From assembly GCA_016932335.1 (NCBI GenBank), contig JAFGCZ010000013.1:1-51415 (forward strand): a stretch of DNA of 51,415 nt. The letters are read 5' to 3'. This stretch comes from Opitutales bacterium (lineage in GTDB: Bacteria; Verrucomicrobiota; Verrucomicrobiia; Opitutales; Oceanipulchritudinaceae). The position numbers were made by a program, and so were the translations under genes. Shown here piece by piece: positions 27,396 to 35,314 of this stretch (the stretch's first letter is position 1; each line of letters opens with the position of its first letter). Below the pieces are notes generated by a model that was not told the origin of the DNA, did not search any database, and worked only from the letters and a program-made list of their open reading frames with translations.

Positions 27396-29444
27396 TTATC
27401 CCTGGAGACTTACCAGGAATTCCGCATTGGTCTTGGTCTTTTTGATGCGGTGAATCAGCATTTCCATTGCTTCTGTGGATGGAACGCCCTTCATGGCGCG
27501 GCGCAAACCATAGACCTTGCGCATTTCATCAGGATGGTAGAGCAGTTCTTCCTTTCGGGTGCCTGATTTTTCCAGAGAAATAGCCGGGAAGATACGCTTA
27601 TCGATCAAGGCACGATCGAGGTGCAGCTCCATATTGCCGGTTCCCTTAAACTCTTCGAAGATGACCTCATCCATACGACTTCCGGTTTCCACCAGAGCCG
27701 TTCCCAAAATGGTAAGACTACCGCCGCCTTCAATGTTACGTGCTGACCCAAAGAAACGCTTAGGACGCTGAAGTGCATTGGCCTCTACCCCACCCGAGAG
27801 AATCTTACCGCTGTTTGCTGCAAGGGCGTTGTATGCACGGGCCAAGCGGGTGATCGAATCCAGAAGGATAACCACATGTTGCCCCGCCTCCACCATACAG
27901 CGGGCTTTGGCAATGACCATTTCCGCCGCATGCACATGGCTTTCCGGCGTTTCATCAAATGTGGAAGCGATAACCTCACCACGCTTAATCTGACGCCGGA
28001 AATCTGTTACTTCCTCTGGACGTTCGTCAACCAGCAGAATGATTAAGTGAGCTTCCGGATTATTCTCCAATATAGCATTGGCAATTCCTTGTTGGAGAAC
28101 AGTTTTACCGGTTCTCGGCGGAGCAACGATAAGGCCTCTCTGCCCTTTACCAATAGGTGTCAATAAATCCACGGTGCGCATGGAAATATTATCCCAGGGA
28201 ACATCCGGCTTGGTTTCCAGGAGCAGACGTTCCAACGGATAATATGGAGTAAGATCCTCAAAAGGAACTACATGCAGATTTTCCTCAGGAGCCTTACCCA
28301 TGATGGAAAGAATCTGGATCGCATATGGCGTTGTCTCACCGAAAATATTATTCTCTTCATCATCCTTACGAGCTGGCAGCATTTGTGCTCTTACAATATG
28401 CCCTCGTTTAAGGCCAAAGCGTTTAATAAAGGTAGAAGCAACAAAGGCATTCAAAGGCTTGATTCGGTAATTATCATGTTCGTAGACAATTAGCCCATAC
28501 CCCTCTTCATTGGTTTCGATAATCCCTTCAACCTCGATAGCTACTTTTTGCTCTGCAGCAGCATCAAAAACGGCTTCGATCAGTTGCTGCCTGACAGGGG
28601 CACTTTTCCACTGAATCGAAAAGTGCTCATTCGCATAAGCAACCAAGTCCATGAGAGGCATTACAGCCAGGTCGTTATAAAAAACGGTGGATTTTTTGCT
28701 GCATTCCTGAGCCAATGCGTTCAATGCGTCAAAATCTGAGAAGAGTTCGTAATTAGGCAAGGAACCAACCTCAATAAACACACCTTCTTCGGCTCCAAAG
28801 GCATCCGCCCGAACTCTGGAAGAACTGAACTTATTCTTTCGGTTCGGGTTTTTCTGGTTTTGTTTCCCAAAACTTTGTTTGTTCTGGTTCTGCGGCTTAT
28901 TCCCTTGCTGATTATTATTCTGAGGGTAGTTACCCTTCCGCTCGTAGTTTTTATTACGCTGAAAATCCTTTTTCTTGTTGAAGCGGTCCTTCTTCTGAAA
29001 ACCACCCTTGTAATTCTGAGAACGATTATGCCCCTCTTCTTTGCTAGGCTCTCTGATTTCTTTTTCAGAGGAACCTTCAACAGGAACATCTTTCACGGGC
29101 TTCTTAACCGGTGTTTCATCATAATCATCATCTGATGAATAGCGGGCCGGAACCTCATCTTCCAACTTCGGAGCAGGGACCTTAATGACCGCAGGAATCT
29201 TGACTTCTTTAGCCACGGACTCCTCTTTTTTGACCGGAGCGATGGCTTCTACGGGAACATCGTCTACTTTCTTGGCCGCCGTCTTCTTTTTGACGGTGGT
29301 CTTTTTTGTAGCGGTCTTCTTGGTGGCGGCTTTCTTTGTGGCCACTTTTTTTACAGCTGTTTTGCGTGCAGTCTTTTTCGGACTTTTAGCGGCTGTTTCG
29401 GAAAATTCAAATTCTAAGGGCAATTCACTGGTAGATTCGCTCAT
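27396..29444 (-). CDS. rho: transcription termination factor Rho with long disordered N-terminal extension
   Basis: Rho is the hexameric RNA helicase that ends transcription. The core (about 225-682) is canonical: N-terminal helical region, cold-shock-like RNA-binding domain, Walker A '[12 protein letters not shown]' with Lys447, '[15 protein letters not shown]', '[11 protein letters not shown]' and the C-terminal region with '[16 protein letters not shown]'. In E. coli the Walker lysine is at 181, so about 265 residues are extra. They form three parts: KKTA/KKAATKK repeats (about 23-59), an acidic stretch (about 96-140) and a K/N/Q-rich stretch (about 140-208). Long basic or Asn-rich extensions are known in Rho of several phyla. 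coaE lies 59 bp upstream on the same strand. Confidence 0.97.
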   Translation of the reverse strand: MSESTSELPLEFEFSETAAKSPKKTARKTAVKKVATKKAATKKTATKKTTVKKKTAAKKVDDVPVEAIAPVKKEESVAKEVKIPAVIKVPAPKLEDEVPARYSSDDDYDETPVKKPVKDVPVEGSSEKEIREPSKEEGHNRSQNYKGGFQKKDRFNKKKDFQRNKNYERKGNYPQNNNQQGNKPQNQNKQSFGKQNQKNPNRKNKFSSSRVRADAFGAEEGVFIEVGSLPNYELFSDFDALNALAQECSKKSTVFYNDLAVMPLMDLVAYANEHFSIQWKSAPVRQQLIEAVFDAAAEQKVAIEVEGIIETNEEGYGLIVYEHDNYRIKPLNAFVASTFIKRFGLKRGHIVRAQMLPARKDDEENNIFGETTPYAIQILSIMGKAPEENLHVVPFEDLTPYYPLERLLLETKPDVPWDNISMRTVDLLTPIGKGQRGLIVAPPRTGKTVLQQGIANAILENNPEAHLIILLVDERPEEVTDFRRQIKRGEVIASTFDETPESHVHAAEMVIAKARCMVEAGQHVVILLDSITRLARAYNALAANSGKILSGGVEANALQRPKRFFGSARNIEGGGSLTILGTALVETGSRMDEVIFEEFKGTGNMELHLDRALIDKRIFPAISLEKSGTRKEELLYHPDEMRKVYGLRRAMKGVPSTEAMEMLIHRIKKTKTNAEFLVSLQG

Positions 29445-29503
29445 GACAGTCGGATTTTAAGGAATGGGAATGCTGCAGACTCTGAACTATGCCGACAGCT
29501 AAA

Positions 29504-30097
29504 TTAGCGTAACTTTAATTGCTGTTCAATCTGTTGAATCTGCAGACGGGTAAATGCAAGATTGCTGTTGTTTACGATGACAATATCGGAACGTTGCTCT
29601 TTTTCTGATAGAGGGAGTTGTTTTTGAATACGCAACCGAGCCTGCTCATTACTGATCCCTCTACGTTCGAGTCGTTCCATTTGTTGTTCAAGGCTCGTAG
29701 ATACACAAACAATCAAATCGAAGTTCTTTTCAAGTTTTTTTTCAAAAAGCAGTGGAATTTCAACCATATGCCTAGGGTGCAGTGAATCATTTACCCGATT
29801 CATCCAGTATAAACGTACTTTTGGGTGCAGCAACTGTTCCAGCCAGATAAGCTCATCGCTGTTATTAAAAACTTTAACCGCAATTAAATCCCGTCGTGCT
29901 GTTCCCTTTTCATCATAAAGTTCATCTCCCCAGCGTTGTTTCACTGCAGACACCACAGACGCATCATCATTCAACAAATGATGCACAATGGCATCCGTTT
30001 CATAGGTACGAAACTGCAGCAACTCTTCGAATAATTGAATGACCGTAGATTTGCCGCACCCGATACCGCCGGTAAGTCCTATGAGACAACGTTTCAT
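29504..30097 (-). CDS. coaE: dephospho-CoA kinase
   Basis: CoaE phosphorylates dephospho-CoA, the last step of coenzyme A synthesis. From the ATG at 30097 the protein has 197 residues and begins 'MKRCLIGLTGGIGCGKST', with the P-loop in the usual N-terminal place; a GTG seven codons upstream (30118) is the alternative. 'ETDAIVHHLL' and 'HMVEIPLLFEKKLEKNFDLIV' follow the CoaE pattern. It is directly upstream of rho, as in chlamydiae (polA-coaE-rho), which supports a PVC origin. Confidence 0.93.
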   Translation of the reverse strand: MKRCLIGLTGGIGCGKSTVIQLFEELLQFRTYETDAIVHHLLNDDASVVSAVKQRWGDELYDEKGTARRDLIAVKVFNNSDELIWLEQLLHPKVRLYWMNRVNDSLHPRHMVEIPLLFEKKLEKNFDLIVCVSTSLEQQMERLERRGISNEQARLRIQKQLPLSEKEQRSDIVIVNNSNLAFTRLQIQQIEQQLKLR

Positions 30098-30202
30098 GAT
30101 GGAAGGGGCAATACTCACCTATCTGTGAAAAAGATCAATGGCATTTCTTCATAAATACTTAGTCGCTTGACCACATCCGGCCTATCTTTATAGTTTTCCA
30201 GA

Positions 30203-30784
30203 ATGCCCCGAAACCCCGCCCTACATTTTTTACTGAGATGGGGATACCTGTTTGTTTTAGCAGGTATCGGGATTATGCTTTATTTTATCGTTCCGGAAAA
30301 GGAACCCTTGGGGTATACACAGGGAGCCTTAACTTTACGCTATGAAAAGGCCGGAGACGGTCACGTCTCAGATTGTCTGATTGTAGCGGAAGAGATCCCC
30401 CTGCAACGAGTCATTGATTCGCTGATAACTATTTACGCTCACGATATCTATCTGGAACCGGAAACCGAAGGGTTTAGAATCAGCGGAACTTTTGAAGCAC
30501 GGTCTCTGGATGATTTTCTGGAAATGATTCTCCCAACGATCAATTGCTGTTTCTATGAAGTTTATTCGGATATTTTCATTATCAGAAAAAGTTCTGTAGA
30601 AACATTGGAGCCTATCGGATGGAGCTTTCCCTGCAGTCAGCAGCAGTCACAGATGTTCATTGCAGAAATCAACAGTCGTTTTCCAGACGCTTCTGCGGAC
30701 TACAGAAGTGATATGCTTTGGGTCATCTGCTCCCCCATGGAATTCAACCAAATTCGGAATTTCCTAGAAATGGGCGACATCTGA
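30203..30784 (+). CDS. membrane-anchored protein with secretin N-domain-like repeats
   Basis: I do not recognise a named family. The 193-residue protein has a single N-terminal membrane helix (about 10-31) and then a soluble region. Residues about 62-110 ('IPLQRVIDSLITIY...FRISGTFEARSLDDFLEMIL') have the beta-alpha-beta pattern of STN/N0 domains, which occur in secretins, FecR-type proteins and TonB receptors. Residues about 150-193 ('INSRFPDASADYRSDMLWVICSPMEFNQIRNFLEM') resemble the secretin N1/NolW repeat. No secretin pore domain follows. It lies 88 bp before the YifB/ComM gene and is divergent from coaE. Signal-transfer or scaffold roles are possible; none is shown. Confidence 0.7.
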   Translation: MPRNPALHFLLRWGYLFVLAGIGIMLYFIVPEKEPLGYTQGALTLRYEKAGDGHVSDCLIVAEEIPLQRVIDSLITIYAHDIYLEPETEGFRISGTFEARSLDDFLEMILPTINCCFYEVYSDIFIIRKSSVETLEPIGWSFPCSQQQSQMFIAEINSRFPDASADYRSDMLWVICSPMEFNQIRNFLEMGDI

Positions 30785-30871
30785 TTCCTGATAAAACAAA
30801 ACACACTCTTGACTGAAACCGAGCAAACGGTTTTAAGTATATATAATAAGAATTTTTCTTTATATTATATT

Positions 30872-32425
30872 ATGTCGCTCGCTATTACCCAATCTGGAAC
30901 CTTGCAGGGAATTGATGCATTTCCTGTTGATGTGGAAGTTAACAGTGGGCAAAAAGGGGATCCGAAACTGATCATCGTAGGGTTACCGGATGCTGCGGTA
31001 AAAGAAAGCTGCGACCGGGTGATCAGCGCGCTTTCCAACAGCGGCTTTATTCCACCGGAAACCAGAATGACCATCAATTTGGCCCCTGGACATATCCGCA
31101 AGGAGGGACCACTCTACGACTTACCCATTGCACTTACAGTGCTGGCCGCCACCGGGCAAATCAGGCAACAAGCTGCCTGTGAACTATCGAATTATCTTAT
31201 AGCAGGAGAATTGAGCCTTTCTGGAGAAACACGCCCCATCAAAGGAGGTCTATCGCTGGCTGTTTTAGCCAGAGATTTGGAAAAAAAAGGCCTACTGCTA
31301 CCACCGCAAACGGCAACGGAAGCCAGTTTAGTGGAAGGGATTGATGTTTACGAGGTTACCTCACTCTCTCAGGCAATTCAATTTCTAAACGGCCAGGAAG
31401 CTTTGACGCCTCTGGAGTCCCCACTCAATGACGGCACATTATGTTCCGACATGGCGATTACGGAAATGGATTTCAGTGAAATCAAAGGGCAGCATTCCGT
31501 GCGCAGAGCAGTCGAAGTTGCCGTTGCCGGTGCGCATAATATTCTGATTATTGGACCTCCAGGATCTGGAAAATCGATGATTGCCAAAAGAATTCCGACC
31601 ATAATGCCACAGCCCAGTTTGGAAGAATATTTAGAAATCCTGAGGATATACTCTGTTGCCGGTAAAACGCTGGAAAAGGGCTCCATCTCTTTTCAACGCC
31701 CTTTCAGATCTCCGCACCACACCATATCCGATGTTGGGCTACTGGGAGGCGGTGCTATCCCCAGCCCTGGAGAGATCAGTTTATCTCACAATGGAGTACT
31801 TTTTTTAGATGAGTTACCAGAATTTAAACGCAACACATTGGAAGTACTGCGTCAACCGCTGGAAGACGGTGAAGTAACGATTTCCAGAAGTGCCGGAAAA
31901 ATCACGTTACCCTCTGCATTTATGCTCGTAGCAGCAATGAACCCAACGCCAAGCGGCTATTCCAGTAAAGATGGGCGACAGAATATGTGCTCAGCGGCGC
32001 AAATTCAACGTTACCGGTCGCGCATCAGTGGCCCCCTGCTGGATCGTATCGATATCCATGTGGAAGCACCCTCGGTCCGCTTTGAAGATCTCAGGAATGA
32101 GCAAAACGGTGAGAATTCCAACGTAATCCGGGAAAGAATACAAGTGGCCCGTGCCATTCAAAAAGAACGCTTCAGCAAGCTGGGAATCAGCAGCAATGCC
32201 CGAATGGGGCGAAAGCATATCGTTGCATACTGCGAGATTGATCATAATAAAGCAACCTTACTTCAACAGGCCATGGAACAGCTCAAACTATCGGCCCGAG
32301 CCTACGATCGGATACTGAAAGTTGCCCGAACAATCGCCGACTTGGCTGAAAGCAAAGAAATAGAGATTCCGCACCTCTTGGAGGCCATTCAATACCGAAA
32401 TTTAGATCGAGCCCTTTTCCATTAA
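30872..32425 (+). CDS. comM: YifB/ComM family Mg-chelatase-like AAA+ ATPase
   Basis: The ATG at 30872 gives 517 residues starting '[23 protein letters not shown]', the family N-terminus; 21 upstream in-frame codons have no homologous character. An N-terminal Lon-protease-like ChlI domain (about 20-140) is followed by the AAA+ core with Walker A 'GPPGSGKSM' (Lys234), '[17 protein letters not shown]', Walker B '[11 protein letters not shown]', '[11 protein letters not shown]' and 'AAMNPTP', and a C-terminal domain with '[19 protein letters not shown]'. In Vibrio the homologue ComM is a branch-migration helicase for natural transformation; most homologues are uncharacterised. Confidence 0.94.
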   Translation: MSLAITQSGTLQGIDAFPVDVEVNSGQKGDPKLIIVGLPDAAVKESCDRVISALSNSGFIPPETRMTINLAPGHIRKEGPLYDLPIALTVLAATGQIRQQAACELSNYLIAGELSLSGETRPIKGGLSLAVLARDLEKKGLLLPPQTATEASLVEGIDVYEVTSLSQAIQFLNGQEALTPLESPLNDGTLCSDMAITEMDFSEIKGQHSVRRAVEVAVAGAHNILIIGPPGSGKSMIAKRIPTIMPQPSLEEYLEILRIYSVAGKTLEKGSISFQRPFRSPHHTISDVGLLGGGAIPSPGEISLSHNGVLFLDELPEFKRNTLEVLRQPLEDGEVTISRSAGKITLPSAFMLVAAMNPTPSGYSSKDGRQNMCSAAQIQRYRSRISGPLLDRIDIHVEAPSVRFEDLRNEQNGENSNVIRERIQVARAIQKERFSKLGISSNARMGRKHIVAYCEIDHNKATLLQQAMEQLKLSARAYDRILKVARTIADLAESKEIEIPHLLEAIQYRNLDRALFH

Positions 32426-32429
32426 CTTT

Positions 32430-33305
32430 CTAAAACAGATTACGAGCCTCGAACAGGCGCAGATAATTATTGAATAACGCCGCCTTTTCCGTGTTATTGC
32501 GCAGCCGGTACTGCAGCGAAAGTTCACGGCAACAATGAATCAAAATTTGTGCAATAGAGACAGGGGCAAAATATTCGGCCTTGGGAAGCGTATGCCCGGC
32601 ATACAATAAATTCATCAACTCTCCCTGAGAACGGAACGTTCCCTGTTCGACCGGATCAATATAAAGAGGAATCCCCTCACTGAAACAAGCTATCATGACG
32701 CAGCTAGGCAGGCGGATCAATTCAAGGTCAACTCTACATCTGAGAGCAACCAAAACATAGAGAACCGCGAGGCTTAAAGGAACCCCGCTTCGGTTTCTTA
32801 AAACCTCTGAAAGGTACCAATTGCAGGGATGTTGTGGATCTATCTTATTTAAGCCAAAACCAAACTCTTTAAATATAACCCGGGAGATAATTCGACATTT
32901 ATCCCAGTCGTTCTGGTCTACAAACAACTGTGGAGTTATGATGTCCGCAATGTCATCCAATTGGGTAATTACCCGATATGTTTCCAAATCGGGGTTATAA
33001 ATCTGACTCATAACCAGAAACGAAGTTTCCAAATCAAAACTATACTCCGTGATATAACGCTCAAACTGTTTTTCAGGAGAAATCCCATAGAGGGTTTCCC
33101 AAATTTGCTCTGCAGCGTAGGCAAGTTCATCATCCTGAGTCATAGCCCTCTTCAACAAGGGCTTTGCTTGAGAGCTGCCCATTCTTGTCAATTCGGCTAT
33201 CAACGCATCTCGAACGGAAAGGGAGGGATCGTCCATCAACGAAAGGATGGCATCAGCCTTAAGATCTGTGGACAAGTCATGCATACTAAGTAACGGTATA
33301 AGCAT
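32430..33305 (-). CDS. SirB1-like transglutaminase-fold protein, probably non-catalytic
   Basis: The 291-residue protein has an N-terminal HEAT-like helical part (about 15-70) and a SirB1/transglutaminase-like core with 'YLSEVLRNRSGVPLSLAVLYVLVALRC' in its usual place. The segment that in family members reads P-G-H-F is here 'LPSCVMIAC', so the usual histidine is absent, and the position before 'YLSEVL' is 'NW' with no clear cysteine nucleophile. It is probably a scaffold or binding protein. Start is ATG 33305; a second ATG is eight codons in. It converges with comM with a 4 bp gap. Confidence 0.75.
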   Translation of the reverse strand: MLIPLLSMHDLSTDLKADAILSLMDDPSLSVRDALIAELTRMGSSQAKPLLKRAMTQDDELAYAAEQIWETLYGISPEKQFERYITEYSFDLETSFLVMSQIYNPDLETYRVITQLDDIADIITPQLFVDQNDWDKCRIISRVIFKEFGFGLNKIDPQHPCNWYLSEVLRNRSGVPLSLAVLYVLVALRCRVDLELIRLPSCVMIACFSEGIPLYIDPVEQGTFRSQGELMNLLYAGHTLPKAEYFAPVSIAQILIHCCRELSLQYRLRNNTEKAALFNNYLRLFEARNLF

Positions 33306-33348
33306 GTCACAATTCAGCGAATGATCAACTCATTCAGGAAGACTTTAT

Positions 33349-34053
33349 TCATATTTTATCCCGATGCCCAAACAATGCTGTCCCCACTCGAACCATTGTT
33401 GCTCCATGGCGAATCGCCAAATTGAGATCACCCGACATTCCCATGGACAACTCTGGGAATTTATGGTCAAAGCGTTGCTCCATAACATCACGCAAATTAC
33501 TAAGATTTTCAAACGTAAACTCGGCTACTTTCGGGTCGTCGGAAAGCGGCGCAATCGTCATAAACCCGTCAACTTGCAAGTATTTGGACTTCAACGCCTC
33601 GGCCAGAAGCGGGGGCACATCATCCATATCCATGCCGAATTTAGCGGGATCGTTCCCCGCATTAACTTGCAGTAAGATAGGCAACGTTGGCCGAGAAAGT
33701 TCATGACAGAGGCGGTCCAATTGCTGAATTAACTTCAGACTATCCACGCTCTGGATGCGATCAAACGTTTGCACTGCCTGGCGGGCTTTGTTTCCCTGGA
33801 GATGCCCTATCAACTCCCAGCGAATGGAAACGGAGCACTCACTCTTTTTAGCAGCAGCTTCCTGAACTCTGTTTTCCCCAACACAAGTTAAACCGGCTCT
33901 TTCTGCAAAATCCACTGCTTGCACCAGGTGGGTTTTGGTCACTGCCATTAAAGTGACATCATCAGGCCGACGATTACAGGCACAACATGCGCTATTAATT
34001 TCACTAATAACCTCTTCGAGGTTCATTTGAAATGACTCAAAAGTTAGTTCCAT
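33349..34053 (-). CDS. YggS-family pyridoxal-phosphate homeostasis protein
   Basis: The ATG at 34053 gives 234 residues, the family size. The PLP lysine is Lys40 in 'MAVTKTH', followed by 'GENRVQEA', 'WELIGHLQGNKA', 'LLQVNAG', and 'LSMGMSGDLNLAIRHGATMVRVGTALFG', all in the YggS/PROSC order of an alanine-racemase-like barrel. The family binds PLP and buffers its free concentration; no enzymatic reaction is established. It is divergent from a LysR gene with 89 bp between the chosen starts. Confidence 0.95.
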   Translation of the reverse strand: MELTFESFQMNLEEVISEINSACCACNRRPDDVTLMAVTKTHLVQAVDFAERAGLTCVGENRVQEAAAKKSECSVSIRWELIGHLQGNKARQAVQTFDRIQSVDSLKLIQQLDRLCHELSRPTLPILLQVNAGNDPAKFGMDMDDVPPLLAEALKSKYLQVDGFMTIAPLSDDPKVAEFTFENLSNLRDVMEQRFDHKFPELSMGMSGDLNLAIRHGATMVRVGTALFGHRDKI

Positions 34054-34142
34054 AAGGGTTGAGTTCAAAAACGATGTGGATTCGATTAGCTAATTTTATG
34101 TTTACATCTGAATTAGCTGCGATTATAGCTACCACCCTGACC

Positions 34143-35039
34143 ATGCATATTGAAAACTTCAAAATTTTCTCCGATCTCGTTGAGAGTCAAAGTTTTTCCA
34201 GAGCGGCAAAACTAAATGGTGTAACACAGTCTGCGGTAAGTCAACAATTACGCGCAATGGAGAAATATTTCAATATTCTCATTGTTGATCGCAGTCAAAA
34301 ACAGTTCCGCTTAACTCGCGAAGGACAAAAACTTTACGAAAGCTCCAGAGAAATCTTACACCGTTACGACAAATTGATCAGTGATTTGCAGGAGATGAAA
34401 AAAGTCATCAGTGGAACCATCCATATTTCCACTGTGTACAGCATCGGGCTACACGAGCTACCACCCTATATCAAGATTTTCCTGCAAGAGTTTCCTTCGG
34501 TCAATGTACGGGTGGAATACCGCAGATCCAACTTGGTTTATGAAGACATTTTGCAGAATTCAGTAGACCTCGGTCTAGTTGCATTTCCCGTAAAGATGAG
34601 ACAACTGGAAGTGATTCCATTTCAGGAAGATCGCCTGGTTTTGATCTGCAGCCCACAGAACAAACTGGGCAGTATGAAAGAAGTGTCGGTGGAAACCTTG
34701 CAGGGAGAACGTTTCATTGGATTTGATCCGGATATTCCCACTAGAAAAGCCACCGACGTTATCTTTAAAGAGAACAAGATTGAAATCGAACCGGTGATGG
34801 AATTCGATAATATTGAAACGGTAAAACGAGCGGTTGAAATTGATGCCGGCGTGGCCATAGTGCCACAGACGACCATCCAAAACGAAATCAAACAGGGATT
34901 GCTTTGTGCGGTAAATATTGAAGGGAATCAATTAACCCGCCCTCTGGCAATTATTCATAGAAAAGGCCGCGTGCTGACTCCAGCCATGAGGAAGTTTATC
35001 TCCACCCTGACCAATACCGACCGGTCCCAACTGGAATAA
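34143..35039 (+). CDS. LysR-family transcriptional regulator
   Basis: The ATG at 34143 ('MHIENFKIFSDLVESQSFSR') is preferred over the upstream ATG that would add 28 residues; it gives 298 residues, the normal LysR size. The winged helix ('SRAAKLNGVTQSAVSQQLRAMEKYF') is followed by an effector domain (about 90-290) of the CysB/CbbR sort, with 'GVAIVPQTTIQNEI' near its end. No target can be named from context; the divergent YggS gene is one candidate. An inverted repeat of 9 bp lies just after it. Confidence 0.9.
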   Translation: MHIENFKIFSDLVESQSFSRAAKLNGVTQSAVSQQLRAMEKYFNILIVDRSQKQFRLTREGQKLYESSREILHRYDKLISDLQEMKKVISGTIHISTVYSIGLHELPPYIKIFLQEFPSVNVRVEYRRSNLVYEDILQNSVDLGLVAFPVKMRQLEVIPFQEDRLVLICSPQNKLGSMKEVSVETLQGERFIGFDPDIPTRKATDVIFKENKIEIEPVMEFDNIETVKRAVEIDAGVAIVPQTTIQNEIKQGLLCAVNIEGNQLTRPLAIIHRKGRVLTPAMRKFISTLTNTDRSQLE

Positions 35040-35061
35040 AGCTGCCTTCCGTACACGCGAA

Positions 35062-35094
35062 AGGGTTCGACGGTAACCCCTAACATCGAACCCT
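35062..35094. repeat. 9-bp inverted repeat downstream of LysR
   Basis: AGGGTTCGA (35062-35070) / TCGAACCCT (35086-35094) encloses a 15-base loop. It could end the LysR transcript, though the bases after it are not T-rich, or act as a leader element. A second repeat GCCAGA (35236-35241) / TCTGGC (35262-35267) lies later in the same 275 bp gap, near the hybrid kinase start. No small ORF is supported in the gap. Confidence 0.55.
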
Positions 35095-35314
35095 CTCAAG
35101 CATAATCCCAGATCTGAGATTAATTTGTTACCCCAAGTTATTCAGCAAAACTAATTCAAATATCTGAATGGATTAAGCAGTTGGTGTACCACTCATTTTT
35201 TCTGTGCCGATTTTTCTTCTTTTTCCTTAAAAAAGGCCAGATTCTCACTTGTAAAAAACGTTCTGGCTAAATCTGTACAGAGCTCCTCTATTATGATGAG
35301 GGATTTGCAATTTT

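Noticed and set aside
30809..30871. longer start for comM
   Set aside because: The extra 21 codons precede the family N-terminus and cover an AT-rich, promoter-like region with TATAAT at 30842-30847.
35062..35094. tRNA T-arm or attachment-site remnant
   Set aside because: GGTTCGA looks T-arm-like, but no acceptor, anticodon arm, integrase or duplicated tRNA end is present.
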